Shown: positions 32,047 to 44,164 of the stretch, one piece after another
Layout of the letters: the number at the start of each line of letters is the position of its first letter
Numbering within the stretch: position 1 is the first letter of the stretch
Origin: Ornithodoros turicata
Taxonomy: Eukaryota > Arthropoda > Arachnida > Ixodida > Argasidae
Assembly: GCF_037126465.1 (NCBI RefSeq)
Contig: NC_088207.1
Span: 62,001-126,000 of the forward strand
DNA length: 64,000 nucleotides
Direction: 5' to 3'
The notes under the pieces: generated by a model
The model's database searches: none
What the model was told of the DNA's origin: nothing
The model's input: only the letters and a program-made list of their open reading frames with translations
Translations under genes and position numbers: made by a program

Positions 32047-33430
32047 TTAATACTCAGTAACGAGGACTCGATAGGTCGTGTTCACGTTATGTTAGAGAGA
32101 TACGGTCCTGTATCGAGTGCATGAATCAACGGAGAAAAAAACGCTGCGCTGTTCATTAATGTCACTCCCTCCTGTCCGTCTCCATTCGGGATCCCTGCTA
32201 GGAACGAGGTGCGGATCCTCGGTATTCATTATAACAGGACTGGGGTCTCTTCTCTTTCTTGGTTGCGTGTTCACGAGCGCAGCGTCTCGGTTCTCACTGA
32301 TTTGAGAGTCCTAGTGCTCCCTATCTTCTGTAGAGCTCGCCTGGTTTCGTCGTGGTTCCTGAGCAAATACTGGTATCACGGGTCAGTTTGGCTTCCTCCT
32401 CGTCAGGTTTTCCTTGCAGCAACTCGTACGGCCTTTCGGTTCATCTGGGGCAACGGAGCTGAGTGGGTATCCTGTGCACGTATGTACCAGCCGAGAGACG
32501 TTGGCGGCTTGCGGGTGCCGCAAGTAAAAATCAAGTGTCTTGCGCTCGCGATAAAGGCAATTTTCGACGGCCTTAGTGACCCTGGCGTACGTCTGTTTCG
32601 CCCGCTTGTGCAGAATAGACCGCGCTCTGAGTTTGTGGCCTCGCACTTGAGAGAGTAGTTTTGAACGTCCGTCGCCTAAGCGCATCATTCCCGTCCGAGG
32701 ATTTCTGTGTCTGGTACGTCAAGCAGCTTTATGCCGCTCTTCTGGAGCTCCTTCCGACGGCGAGCTCGGCTGTGCCTCGCCCGATCGCGTGGCTTCATAT
32801 TACGGCCGGCTGGTTGGATGCGCGCCGTGCAAGCTTGCAGTGGCGTCTTGCACACGACGTTTTACCTCCCAGGGACAGGTTGTCCCGCTTCGGTTTGACC
32901 AGGCCTTTTTGCCCTTTCTGCCCTAACTTTGAAACGTCGGAGCACGCTTTCTACTCCCGTCTACTGTCATAACTGTCTACGCCAAGATTTTTTGTGGCGC
33001 AAGGCTGAGGTGCTATACGCATTCCGTTCATTCGGTGGGGGACGGTCCAGTTAGTGAGCCCGCTCCCAGTTCCAGTTTGCGATAAACGCCAGTTTATCCT
33101 CCTGGAGGTAGAAATAAAAAAAAAGCTCTGGATAGCACGTTGCATAGCTGTGCACGGTGCCCGTGCTCGCACCGCCGTCGAGGTACTCAACAGGGTCAGA
33201 GCGGGCATCCGTAGAGTGCTTTACAGGGAGAGGGCAGTCCTTGGGGCCGTCCAGTTTGGAAGGCAGTGGCAAACATCAGCGACCATATTCGAAGAAAGCA
33301 ATGGTAGATATGTCATCCGCTTCTAATATCCTTCGTGCTGCTGTCCCACGTGCAACTCTCCGTGAGTATTGGTTTGTTGCGATGTGGCATCTAGCACGTA
33401 CATCAATCCCAGACCTGCCGTGAGCTCGTC
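32047..33430 (+). pseudogene. Tx1-like LINE, piece 4 (RT thumb to C-terminus)
   Basis: The frame continues from piece 3 through SIGRVHVMLERYG, a TGA near 32126, and then VRILGIHYNRTG, FCRARLVSSWFLSKYWYH, FRFIWGNGAEWVSCARMY and RDVGGLRVPQVKIKCLALA, the conserved C-terminal region of Tx1-type LINEs. After a TAG at about 32657 and frame changes, further C-terminal blocks follow: WRLAHDVLPPRDRLSRFG, the zinc-like CPFCPNFETSEH, and ARCIAVHGARARTAVEVLN to about 33290. The 3' end is not sharply defined; no poly-A or repeat tail was identified. Confidence 0.85.
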
Positions 33431-33514
33431 TTCGGGTGTTGGCGTTGCGATGGTTGTAGACTAGTGCGTTTGCTACGTTAAAGGGAGCCAGCATCCAAGA
33501 GATATGGCTGGTCT

Positions 33515-34175
33515 TCCACCATGATGCCAATACATGTGTTTCACCTGGGCACGTTTAACTTCTTTCCTCGGGAACACTCTAATCAGTTTTCGAACCGTGC
33601 ACTTCTCCCTCCACGATGAATAACGCAAGAACGGCACGGACGAACAAGTGTTATTCATCATGTTACTAATTCAGCGCCTTCTTCATCTCCTTCCACTTGT
33701 TTCTCCATAGGCTGTGGTACTTAGCAAGTCAAGCAACCAGTCTCTCGGCGACGTATGCTTGGAAGCTGACGAGTAATCCACCAATAAATACAACGAAAGC
33801 GGGCCTCAAATCTCCCACCATGAAGGCGGTGACCCCCCGATTATCTTGAGTTCTGGTTCGTTGACTGTTCCTTTTATATGAACTCTTGAAGTCGTCCAAG
33901 GACTTCGTCCTCTCGTACAGTCCTGTCTCGAATCCTTGTGTTATCAATTTTTTGGGGCTTCCCTGTAAGGGGACCTGTGTTGTACGACAGGTCCCGAAGG
34001 CGTCTCACCGTCAATGACCTCTTCAAAGCGGACAGTCTCTTTGGGGGCAATCTTTACTCAGTCGTTCAAATCCGCAGCTTTTGCATATAAACTGAATGTC
34101 TTGCAAGCAGGGCAAAATGACAGAAGCAACCTGGAACATGGCCAACACCCATGCGCTTGAAAATCATGCGATGAA
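33515..34175 (-). pseudogene. Ionotropic-receptor gene, copy IV: inverted 3' fragment
   Basis: Read on the minus strand, this matches the last quarter of the receptor gene and about 150 bp downstream. The S2 lobe segment shows as a GCQFGL-like degenerate block, then LITQGFETGLYERTKSLDDF and the last membrane segment DLRPAFVVFIGGLLVSF (33947-33729). Frameshifts occur near 33960 and at the C-terminus. Its sequence just before the fragment is closer to the copy II gene (36580) than to copy III. It is flanked by an element-A-like terminus on the right. Confidence 0.85.
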
Positions 34176-34220
34176 GCTGCAATTACTCCCAGTTTTACTC
34201 ATTTTTTTTTTCTTAGAGTG
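34176..34220. mobile_element. Orphan terminus of a CACTCTAAG element
   Basis: The run of T followed by cttagagtg at 34212-34220 matches the right end of element A. No left partner was found nearby, so it is a truncated copy abutting the receptor fragment. Confidence 0.5.
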
Positions 34221-34442
34221 CATAAGGCGATGCCTCATAACTGGGGTAAGGCAACGCTTACCTGACGACTTTTGCAAGATGGCGGGTTTCCAATTCGTTA
34301 GGCTCAGCACTCCCATCAGACGGGGTTGTTGAAATGCATATAAAGAAACGTCTAGTCTATATTTTTAGATTAAGTGTATGACGTTCTTCCGCTTCTGTGC
34401 AATATTTGCCTTCCTAACACTTTCGCTTATTTTTGAAAACCA

Positions 34443-34800
34443 GTGGTCCCGATGCAAAACTACACCCCTATCCACATACCACCTTTTCGGCCTGCCGACT
34501 CTACACTATGGTTTGCGAACATTGAAGCTCAATTCCTCCTGCGTGTTGTTATACTACACAAGTCACCAAATTCTACTATCGTCGTCGGTGCGCTTGGCCC
34601 GAACGAGGCTGCGGAGGTCCGTGACATCATCACCGACCCTCCGGTAGACAACCCGTATGACGTCCTGAAAACTGTCCAGACCAGATGCCCCACTGCGTCT
34701 GAACATAAGCGGTTCCGTCAGCTCCTTGACCCCCGAAGTCCTCGACGACCATGAGCTCTCACAACTCATCCGGAGTATGCAACAGCTCTACTAGGCGAGA
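34443..34800 (+). pseudogene. Gypsy-type gag fragment
   Basis: A 103-codon open stretch followed by frame changes shows a retrotransposon gag core: IPPFRPADSTLWFANIEAQF, VVGALGPNEAAEVRDIITDP, VDNPYDVLKTVQTRC and a final RQLLDP. It resembles gag of arthropod Ty3/gypsy elements and is unrelated to LTR1 or LTR2 gag. No LTRs or pol were found, so it is a relic. Confidence 0.65.
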
Positions 34801-35354
34801 GCGCTATACTTCCCTCGACGGGCCCATACTCCTGGACCTTGTATCGCCAACTGTAGGATGGGACAAGCGTTAGCTTGCCCACATCACGCTTCAAAAATAG
34901 ACCACAAAATAGCAACCGCCTGAGATCCCTCAGAGGCTTTCATTGGGATCGCAAGCGCCACCTGTGGCCACCTGGACCTTTTCAGAAAAGTAAGCGTGGC
35001 ACGCAAGGGCTTATGGGAACTTCGAGCGCTTGGAAGTTTTACGAGACGGTTCGAGGCGGAGGTACAGGAAGAACAACAACATTCCCGGTGTGCGCACCCG
35101 CAGTGTCACCCGGGGTAAACTATAACCGAAGCAGACGACAGGGCAGTGTCCCTCAATGTTCCCATGCTGCTTTGCGCCGTGCGCTTGGTGGCGCGCGCAT
35201 CTTTTTGAAATCGTATATTGTTCCTTCAACGCCTGGCCAGCGCGGTGCGCATGATACACACCACGTCCACCAGGTTTCCCGTGACGCCTTAGCTGAGACG
35301 GTAGGCAAGATTACCGACGCAGACGTGTACCGAAGGGCCAGAAAGAGTCCTGCA
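34801..35354. other. Unassigned sequence
   Basis: The ORF at 34875-35510 runs into module copy II and has no recognisable domain. I see no feature I can support here. Confidence 0.3.
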
Positions 35355-36579
35355 ATGAACAGCAATGCAGATGAATGCGAACAGGCAGCCGAAGACGTCG
35401 GAATCAGCACACAAAGTTGGGCATCACAGATACATTTCCGATTGTGTACTTTGTTGTGTACTTTAAGTATTGTTGTCCAATATTTTCCCATCAAGTACTC
35501 AAGTACCTAGCTGGAAGTCAAGAGAGAAAAGTGGAAACTATCTAAGTTTTGTGTCTAGCGGCATTTTTGAACGAGAGGGCGGAGTGCTCTCCTCTTTTTT
35601 CACATTATACCGAGAGATGCAAGAAAAATAAATCAGGAAAAAATATTTTCCACTAGCACAGCTGGTTGCCTGAGCAACTGCATATTAACAGAAACTGTGC
35701 AGTCTGTTACAGTTAATACCCATGGGCAAGCACTACCTGGCTAGGCTTTGGAACTGGCATTTACAAAATAATGCTTACAGTAGCCGTAGTAAGCAGCATA
35801 TTCACAAGCACAAATTCGGAACACACACTCTTCCTTAGTCTAGTTTTTTCAGGTACTCTGTGCTTTCCTTTAAGTACAAATTTGGGCACTTTGCCCATCA
35901 CTGCAGATAACACTAACAACAACTAAAAGATTTGGCAAGGTGGAATTGTCACTTGCCAACCCACTAACGCCGGTATTTTTATTTTCAGGTACAGGCAAAA
36001 TATTGCCCAATAATTCTTTCGGAGCCATGATGGCAAACGTGTAGAAGCACAATAGCCGCAGCCGCGGTTACATGAACTTGACAGAAACGGGTCGAATTGA
36101 CTTATCGCATCTCCTCACATCAGCCCTCCCTAGAAGACTAGTTGACACGGCTTCATGGGAGAAGATTTGCTGAGATAACCGAACTCGACCCGCTCCGATC
36201 GAGTTCATGTAAACGCGGCTAATATAGGCTCTAACCGCATCGACCAGTTAAATTTGCCGTTAGACATCCCATCAACCGTATAATGAGAGCCGTGATGTAT
36301 TTGTAAGATACCAGGGCGCTATCTATCATCTACGACAGCACTCTGCTCGATGACTCAGTTGTCTCGACGTAAACATCCAATTATTATTATTATCTGCTCG
36401 ATCTGATCTGCGCCTGTTTGGAGACGGTGGTGATAAAACAAGCGTGTGTGGAACATGCTGCGCACACGAACACATCAATTGGCAACACCTGCGGAAAATA
36501 TCTCCATTTGTGTCTTGGACGGCGTTAGAGCAGATTGCCTTTTACGTTTTCTCAGTAACGACGATCGGACAGTCTCGAG

Positions 36580-38367
36580 ATGAAGTCTTTTGCATTCGTT
36601 ACCTTTCTGGTGATCTTGCAAGTCATTCTCTCTCAAGAGCCATGGGAGAAGTTCACTGCATCTGCCAGGTTCATCGACTACATGAACAAGCATTTCGGCG
36701 GCGACAGTCTCTGTATCTTAATGACTCCCAAATGTGCAGCTCAGCACAGCTGGGACTTCTCCCGTCTCACGCAGTTCCTTCGTCACCAGATCGTCATCAC
36801 TGTCCAAGACCACTTCAAGAGTGACGAGTTCCGCTACAATGTTTCGCGAGCACTACAAGTGATTTGTAGCTTAGACGATTTCACGAGGCTACAAGTGCGT
36901 TATCGAACGAGATTACCACGCACGCCGTCAATAACTCTGTACGCGGACAACGTCGTATCGAGTGCATATTTTCACACTCCCACCATGATAGGAACATTTT
37001 CGCACATATTTCTAATCAATAGTACAGTGTTCCTAGCACCGGATTTTAGTCAGTATCCCTTTAGGAAGCTTCCTTTGTCACGGCTACCGAAGGCTGAATT
37101 TGCCAGAAAATTTACCGAGCCTGCCTCATTAGAACTCAACGGAGGGACACTTAGAGTAGACTGCGTCCATGGTCCTGTATGTGGAAACACAAACTCTACT
37201 ACTCTCTTTGAACACCTCCGTCACAAGAACTGCAGCGTCGATCCACATGCAACCCTCTCAGAGACACGACTGAATCCAACCAACGGCAACGAGACATTTA
37301 TACTGGCTATGTCGCAGTTTTATAATTTTCTGTTAAATGCAACGGACATGTTACTGGACCCGTACAACTACGATCACTGGGCATTTAGCGCCACTACCGC
37401 GTACTTTGGACCCTGTTATTTCGCACTCTTCGGAAAGGCTCAGACGCCACAGGCAAAAGAAGTGGTCATTCTCTTGCCATTTAGCTACGAAGTCTGGATG
37501 TGCGTATTTTGTGCGGTGCTGTTTTGTTCTACCATGACATTCCTCGTCTTCAAAACAGCTACTGGAAGATCACCCACCTTTTATAGATTATCGTGCTTCT
37601 ACACAACCTCACTTTTTTCGACGGCCAGTCCGGGGCTGCTGGCATCTGATCATCAGAGATTGACGTCTATTCGAATTATCCTTGTGTCGTGGCTCTTCTT
37701 TGTGCTGACGCTGTCCACTGTCTACAAGGGATCTCTAACGTCTCTACTCCGAAGTGTCCCACTAGAAGATGGAATTTATGACACGGCGTCGCTGTTTCGA
37801 CACAGCGGTAACAAGAGTCTGTGTATATGTATTTACCGCACACCCCACGATATCTGAAAAAAGATGATTTTGAAGGGCGTAGGTGTTGGCTATGTACCAG
37901 GATGTTTCTGTCATTTTGCCCCTCTTGCAAGACATTTAGTTTATCTGACAAAAGTTGAGGACTTAAGCGGCTGGAGGAAGGTTGCCCCAAAAGACGCTGT
38001 CCGCTTTAAAGAGGTCATTGACGGCGAGACGCCTTCTGGACCTGTCGTACAACGCTGGTCACCTTACAAGGCAGCCCTGAAGAAATTGATAACACAAGGA
38101 TTCGAGGCAGGACTGTACGAGAGGGCAAGGTCCTTAGACGACTTCAAGAGTTCTTATAAAAGAAACAGCGAAACAACTAATCAAGATGATCAGGGGGTCA
38201 CTCCCTTCACGGTGGGCGATTTGAGGCCCGCTTTCGTCGTACTCATTGGTGGATTACTCGTCAGTTTCCTAGCATACCTCGGTGAGAGACTGGTAGCTTG
38301 GCTTGCAGAGCACCAGAGCCTATGGAGAAAGAAGTCCCAGGAAATGAAGAGCGTGTTGGATGAATAA
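36580..38367 (+). pseudogene. Ionotropic-receptor-like gene, copy II: full length with one in-frame TGA
   Basis: This is a divergent ionotropic receptor, a ligand-gated cation channel of the iGluR superfamily, used in arthropods mainly for taste and smell. The frame runs 425 codons from the ATG at 36580, meets TGA at 37855-37857, and stays open in the same frame to 38367. The TGA replaces the tryptophan found in copy III, one codon after a small local insertion. Signal peptide: residues 1-19. First membrane segment: about 306-325 (WMCVFCAVLFCSTMTFLVF). Pore-like segment follows. Second membrane helix: RIILVSWLFFVLTLSTVYKG. The second ligand lobe and last helix (LRPAFVVLIGGLLVSFLAYL) lie after the TGA. 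Total length equals copy III. A truncated product would lack the last helix. It is either a young pseudogene or a readthrough gene. Confidence 0.88.
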
Positions 38368-38652
38368 CCCCTGTCCGTCCGCGTCGTTCTTGCGTTGTTC
38401 GTCATGGAGAAAGAAATGCAGGATTCGAAAAATTGGTTCCTTGAGCCCGTGAGGGAAGAAGTTAACCTTGCTGAGGTGAAATGTGTTGGTGTAAGAGTGT
38501 TAGTGTATGTCTTGTCGGCTTGAATTTGGATTCCTTGAAGTGTGGTTATATCAGCCACGGTATACGCTATATCCTATATACGCTACTCATATATACGCTA
38601 CGGCATCACCTGGTATATCAGCCACGGAGTGTTCCTCTGTGTCGCCCAGGAA

Positions 38653-38900
38653 CACTCTTAAAAATGAACTTCACCGCATAGCACGCTCCTAGCTAACCAT
38701 CATCTCGAATGACATCGTTATCTGCCCTGATTTGTTGAAAACGGGAGGCGTACGCCTTTTTTGTGACACTTATGCTGTTCATAATTGTCACAAAAAGGCG
38801 TACGCGCCCCGTTTTCCACAAATCAAGGCAGGTTATGATATCATTCGAGGTGTTGGTTGGCTAGGAGCGTGCTATACGGTGAAGTTCATTTTTAAGAGTG
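38653..38900. mobile_element. CACTCTTAAAAATG hairpin MITE, 248 bp
   Basis: Inverted ends CACTCTTAAAAATGAACTTC are flanked by AA (38651-38652, 38901-38902). The centre is a palindrome with ggcgtacgcctttttt and its complement around gtgacacttatgctgttcat. This is the best preserved member of the family in the window. Confidence 0.9.
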
Positions 38901-38943
38901 AACCTCAGGTGTGTGTTTGCGAGCTGGAGGGAAGTCCTGTCTA

Positions 38944-39113
38944 CACTCTTAAAAATGAACTTCATCGCATAGCACGCTCCAAGCCAACCATCGTCTCGGA
39001 TGATATCGTTATCTGCCCTGATTTGTTGAAAACGGGGGTAGCGTACGCCTCTTTTATGACAATTATGAACAGCATAAGTGTCACAGAAAAGGCGTACGCC
39101 CCCCGTTCATTTG
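38944..39113. mobile_element. Truncated copy of the same MITE
   Basis: It starts with the same CACTCTTAAAAATGAACTTC end 43 bp after the previous copy and stops after the central palindrome, near ccccccgttcat. The right arm is missing. Confidence 0.85.
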
Positions 39114-41550
39114 GTTATACAGGGTATTTGCTCTAATTTGTGCAGAAACTTTATTTAAGGCGAGCGATAAAAGAGAAACCACCGCTACTTTTCAGCTACC
39201 TGACTAAGAAACAGGTGCTACTGGTGAAGTAGTGCCTGTTTCTTACTCAAGTAGCAGAATAGTACCACTTGCTTTTCTACTATCGCTTCCTTTAAAGACA
39301 ATTTCCGGACACGTTAGTGCAAACACTCTGCATAGTAAAACCTCATTAAACGAAGGCAATACGACTGGGGGGAATATTCAACAAAACCGAAAATATCACA
39401 AAACCAATGACAACAGCCTTGGACGTACACGGAAAGTACGTTGGAACCTCGAGAAGTATGCAATACCCTGGGAAGTGTTGCCAGTGTGGCATAATGGGAA
39501 GCTCACGTGAAAAGCAATGAAGGGGAGTTGGTTGGAATCCTGCCGCTGTCTGGATCTCCCGACGACTGCCACATTTCAATCTCGAAAACAGCTGTTTTCT
39601 TGTGGTGCACGTAATGTGCGATAAGATAAGGCTTTATTAGGCAGTTTTAGAACAGGACATCGCATTGGACTATCAAGGAAGTCGTCACAGCACAGTGCTT
39701 TACGTAATGCGCAGTGACGATTGCTTCTTACTTTGAGAGCGCCTGGTTACCATTACCGTAGCATCACCTATGGACTTTCGAACGATGGCGCATAGAAGGA
39801 AGCACGCGGTGTCAAAGACGTGTCGAATCTACGTGGTTCCCCGTTAAAAAAAAAAGTACACCGACGTCGACACCGAGAATGCGAACATTATGCGCTATAC
39901 ATTTTAGTGTCCTTATGATGTGCTAAACATTACTCATATTTCATTGCAATCGGAAACCCTGATCAGCAGACCGAGATCACCGTGCTTTCTACAGCGACGA
40001 CTGTTACAATATACAATAGTTTTTTAGTTGACTATATCATTCGGCCTAGCTCTACGTCGGCTGAACAATGTTGTCGGAACGGAGGGCGGTTGCAAAAGTT
40101 ACGTCGTCAATGACGTAGTGGTATTCTGATTCCCGTCACCGGTGATACTGCTCCAAAGGGCTGGCCATGGCGCGTTTCTACCCTGTCCGGGAAGAGGCCG
40201 GAATTCTCAAAAGTTTTAGTATCGTTCGGGCTCGCAACGCGTGGTATTGGTTGCAACTCTAGTCAAGCCAGTGATCGTTAAAGTCCACCTAATGATCGGC
40301 TTTTGAGTGTATTCTCGCAAACAACAACAACAAGTGGGGAGTTTCATCGGCCAGCGACGATACTCTACCCCTTTCTGGCTGTATTGTCCTACGGTGGCTA
40401 GAAGCTCTAAAAGTGCTTTCAGGGCACAGCGCTGGTGAACCGGATTTGGCCACGGTCCAAGTCATTTTGACAAACTGGAGCGCGAGAGCTCATAGCTGAT
40501 TTAGAGGCACTGAAGGCGTGGATCCGTACGGTTGCTAGTGCGGACAATGGAGAAGATATGCACGAGATGTGTTATAGTAATAGTATAGTAATACTGTTTG
40601 AAGCTGTCTTTGTTACTGTCCCCGTGACTATAAACGGTCATTTCGCCACTATCGATCAGTAGGTGCAATAATATCTTTTCGATGGAAGCCTTTCTGAATA
40701 TGTAGGCCCATACTGGACCATGTGACCAGAGCAACCCAAGAGTCTATGCGGGTACACTCTGGCGGGTTCAGGTGACTGTCCCGAACAACGTCTGAATTGT
40801 TTTTGAGTGTAACTGTTTTGCGTAACCTGTTGAGTGTCTTCGGTGTTGTTTGTAGTTACTCTATTTGGCTGATGGATTTTGCAGCACCCTGTAGGCCTAT
40901 AGTCAAATAAATAACCAAGAAACTACGTGTCAGCGTCTATTTACCATTACTTGAGTTCCAAGCTACCGCTTGGAAACACAGTAAAGCAGGATAAAGCTGT
41001 AATCTAAGAAAATTTATCTGCTCGATATCATGAGCCCTCATTACTCTAACGTCCCGATTTTCGTCCTAGCTGCGGTTATAGCTTTTTAGAAAATTAAAAT
41101 TGAAGACGTAGGGCAACGCTGTGTCGCAGTCACCACCAACTGCGTGTCGGTCGTCAACTATGGCGCAAAAACTACATTCGATGCGCGCAACACTGAGTCT
41201 AAAACAAACGAAGTCGGCTACGCGGTCATCACGAGCAGCACAAGATAGTCTGCACATATGACACCGTTCCTTGACAGCTTAGGGATTATTTCCCACCAGA
41301 TGTCGTCCCGAGACATTTTACCGCCAATTTTACTCGCAAATTAAATATATTTAGCGTTCTCTGTCACATATAGCTCGAATAGCTCGGTGTACAAGCAAGA
41401 TGTTAAAGCAAGCAGTGCGACTCCGCCACAAAATCGTCACAAAGGTGGTTGTATATGTGTAACCTCTCAGCTGTCAGGAACATGTGTACGAAATATCTCT
41501 CTCCGGGAAATTGCGCAGTCAGTCAAATGGGAGTTCTTCAGGAACGAATA

Positions 41551-41573
41551 GTACACACACACACACACACACA
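41551..41573. repeat. CA microsatellite
   Basis: A run of (CA)n followed by GA and GACAGACAG sequence. A shorter counterpart lies at about 59111-59128 in copy III. Confidence 0.9.
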
Positions 41574-41649
41574 GAGAGAGAAAGACAGACAGGCAGACAA
41601 AGGCACAGACAGATACACAGACGATGATGAGATGGGGGCGATGCCGGCC

Positions 41650-41960
41650 AGCAGGCCGGGCGCATCGTAGGGTAAAAGGGCAACGGACGTTTGCATGCAT
41701 CACGCGCTGCAAGATCTCGCGTTCCAACGGGTGGACGGGACAGTTCATAACGAGGTAGTGGAGGTCAGCACATTGCATGTCGCGGAAATGTCGGACAGAA
41801 CACGGCCGAGGCGCTGCCTCATAACTGCATGGGGTAAACGGAACGTTCAGCTGCATGCGGTGAAGAAGGGATGCGTAATGTCGCGGAAGGCCAGGTGGAG
41901 AGAACAGTGAGAGAGACGGGTCTAAGGCTCCACAATAACATACTTCACCACTCGTATTTT
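41650..41960 (-). pseudogene. Possible LINE ORF2 tail (copy II); counterpart at about 59220-59500
   Basis: The minus-strand translation contains LHYLVMNCPVHPLEREIL, which resembles the Cys/His tail found at the end of many LINE ORF2 proteins. The copy III counterpart has a frameshift. No RT was found next to it, so this is a weak call. It could also be coincidence. Confidence 0.3.
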
Positions 41961-42621
41961 TTGTGTATATCTTATTGGGCATTTCATGGTAATTACCTCC
42001 TTCTTTTTTGTGTGGCCCTCCATGAATGGTGTCGTCTAAGGTCAGGGGCCTCTGCTTTATATCTCTATTACTTCTTGTTACTTGGCTACCAGTACGGCTA
42101 CAATGGAAATCACTGTGCGGAACTCATTCACTTGATGCACACAAGCACATGGCTTCAACAAGACGCACTTCCATTTCAGAAGCCATCTCTTCAGACACAA
42201 TATAATTCAAGTGGGGTGGGATATTCTGTCTGCAGCCTCGTGACTAAACATTGATCATAAGGTTCGTATTGTAGTGGCACGAAAAATAATCGCGTTAAAT
42301 GGTTTGGACGGCGACGCGCTGCCGAAAAAAATGAATGTAAACTCAGGCATCCAAAACGAAATACGCGAGTGCAGCTTCCTAATGTACTTCCTGAACCTCT
42401 TGGATATATTCATAGTAAATAGCCATAAAATACATATATAACTCGCGTATGATAAGAGCGGTGATTCCCCGTTTTTTTTAGGAATCGATCAATCGATCAA
42501 TAAGAGCATTCAGCGCGTGCTGAAACATCGGCCTCTCGCATTCGTACTCCGCCTATGCCTGTTTAGCGCGCCCCTTGAACCTGAAACTGTTCTTTAAAGG
42601 GAGTGCCACATCCGTCCAGGT

Positions 42622-43391
42622 TGAATCCGAAACTATAACGCCGTTTTTTTTATTCCTCGACAGTAACGTGAAAAGTTCAACGCCAAAGAGCGTAGTAGTT
42701 TCCGTGCGATTTGATGCAATGCAAGAGCAGGCGTTGAAAATATGCTGACTTTGTGCTATCTGGACATCACACAAAAACGTCACACGCCAGGGCGGTAGGC
42801 AGAAAGTGTTTCGGGGAGGGGGGGGGGTGTCTATGGGGACTTTACAAGGGAGTTGAGGATTTCCCCCGTGTTTCCCTCTCCCAATTGCACAACGAAAGGT
42901 ACAATTCCGGGGAGGGTTTGAACCCCCTAAACCACCCCCTGGCCAATCCTCCGTCACACTCAAATGTCCCATCAGGGGGCGCCCTCTGGCGACCGGCGGG
43001 CGGGCGGACGTCTGCAAGTCCCGAAGACACTGTCATCATGTCATGAATATCACTGAGCCGGACGTGCTAACACCATGGCAGAATTGATACTCATAAGCCA
43101 AAGGCAGCGTATTTATCGAGCACTTTTCACTGAGCGCACATTCCGGAATTGGGATTGCGGTGTGAACGTGAAGCAGATGAACTCGGCGACCAAGCAAAAA
43201 GGAAAACTAAGGAGGGAGCGCTGCCGTTTGTTTCCCAATCACGAACGTTTAGTGGAAGTGACAACATATAGTGCACGTCATGTAGATCAGGTGAGCGGAG
43301 CCGACGAATCTGCGGTGAGACATCACTACACCTGGGAGTGCGGGACAAACCCGAAGGGTCCACGTAGAGCGGCATAATTACGGGATATTAC
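42622..43391. other. Unassigned region with a G-rich tract
   Basis: Contains a G-rich tract at 42815-42828 and a 100-codon ORF at 43075-43377 with no recognisable domain. I cannot support a gene. Confidence 0.3.
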
Positions 43392-43804
43392 CAGTGGCGT
43401 AGCCAGACTTCCAAGGTAGGGGGGGGCTCGATACGAAAACTCGCCCTATTACCTCCCCCCCCCCCCGCTGATCCTGGGTGCGACAACACACACATAGTTG
43501 TGCACAGCGCAAAATGCGGATGAAACAAACAAAAAATTTTCTTCGAACGTTCAGAATAGGATTACATGTAGGCTGTCATGACCAATGAGGCGGTGACACA
43601 AGGTTGGAAGTAGTTTGAAAACAATTCAAGAGGTGTTGCTTAGATACACGCGCCATGAACTGCAAGAACTTTCGCGATCGTCACACTGGTCCCCCCCCCT
43701 CCATATATTATTTGCTTGTCGCGTTTGCACGATTTGCGTGGGTCGGTCCGTGGCCAGTAAAGGGGGGCTCGAGCCCCCCTAGCCCCCCCGTGGCTACGCC
43801 ACTG
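43392..43804. mobile_element. hAT-type MITE, 413 bp
   Basis: Inverted ends CAGTGGCGTAGCCA at 43392 and the complement at 43804. Imperfect 8-bp duplication (gataTtac at 43384-43391, gataCtac at 43805-43812). Subterminal runs of G or C (gggggggctcg, cccccccc) occur on both sides. The ends are close to those of the 7611 MITE. Confidence 0.85.
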
Positions 43805-43812
43805 GATACTAC

Positions 43813-44164
43813 CGACGGACAAGTGATGCGATAAATGTCGTAGTAGTGTCGCTGCACGCTATGAACATTTAGGAGAAGCCATTACGCTTCAGTTAAGCTA
43901 CCATTAAAGCACACGATTAAGATCTTCGGCGAACTGCGGCTAGCTCGTAGTGGATAATTGTTTGTCTCAGTTGATTCCCCTCACCCACACTTCCGGAACC
44001 GCGCGAAATGACGTCAATATCACTTCTTATTTTCTTTTCGTTCTTGTTGAGACTGTCTTCTGCCCCGCGCCCCCACTGGTGTACCGGGCCTACGTCATCA
44101 TGGTGTTACTGTCGGATGGGCTTCATTAGGTGCAGAGAGCACAAAACTTTAAATCTGGTTTATT
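43813..44164. other. Unassigned sequence
   Basis: No repeat structure or ORF that I can support. Confidence 0.3.

Larger units (their letters stand above)
38368..41020. other. Downstream flank of copy II
   Basis: No gene is seen. It aligns with 56473-58500 except for the MITE-bearing block. Short ORFs on both strands are not conserved between the two copies. Confidence 0.5.
35355..42621 (+). repeat. IR-gene module, copy II
   Basis: This aligns by eye with copy III (about 49000-60163) from the aacagcaatg block, through the receptor gene, to about 27 bp past a TTTAAAGGGA motif at 42593. It lacks the large LINE present in copy III. Upstream of the gene (35355-36579) nothing else coding is seen. 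Copy II has an extra block (about 38495-39150) containing two MITEs. Confidence 0.75.

Noticed and set aside
34801..35354. Possible SINE or tRNA-derived repeat
   Set aside because: I found no convincing pol III A/B boxes, tail or flanking duplication.
41449..41670. ORF across the CA/GACA repeat
   Set aside because: Simple-sequence translation; the CA tract is much shorter in the other module copy.
43075..43377. 100-codon plus-strand ORF
   Set aside because: No recognisable domain, no homologue in the window and no flanking gene structure; length alone is not support.
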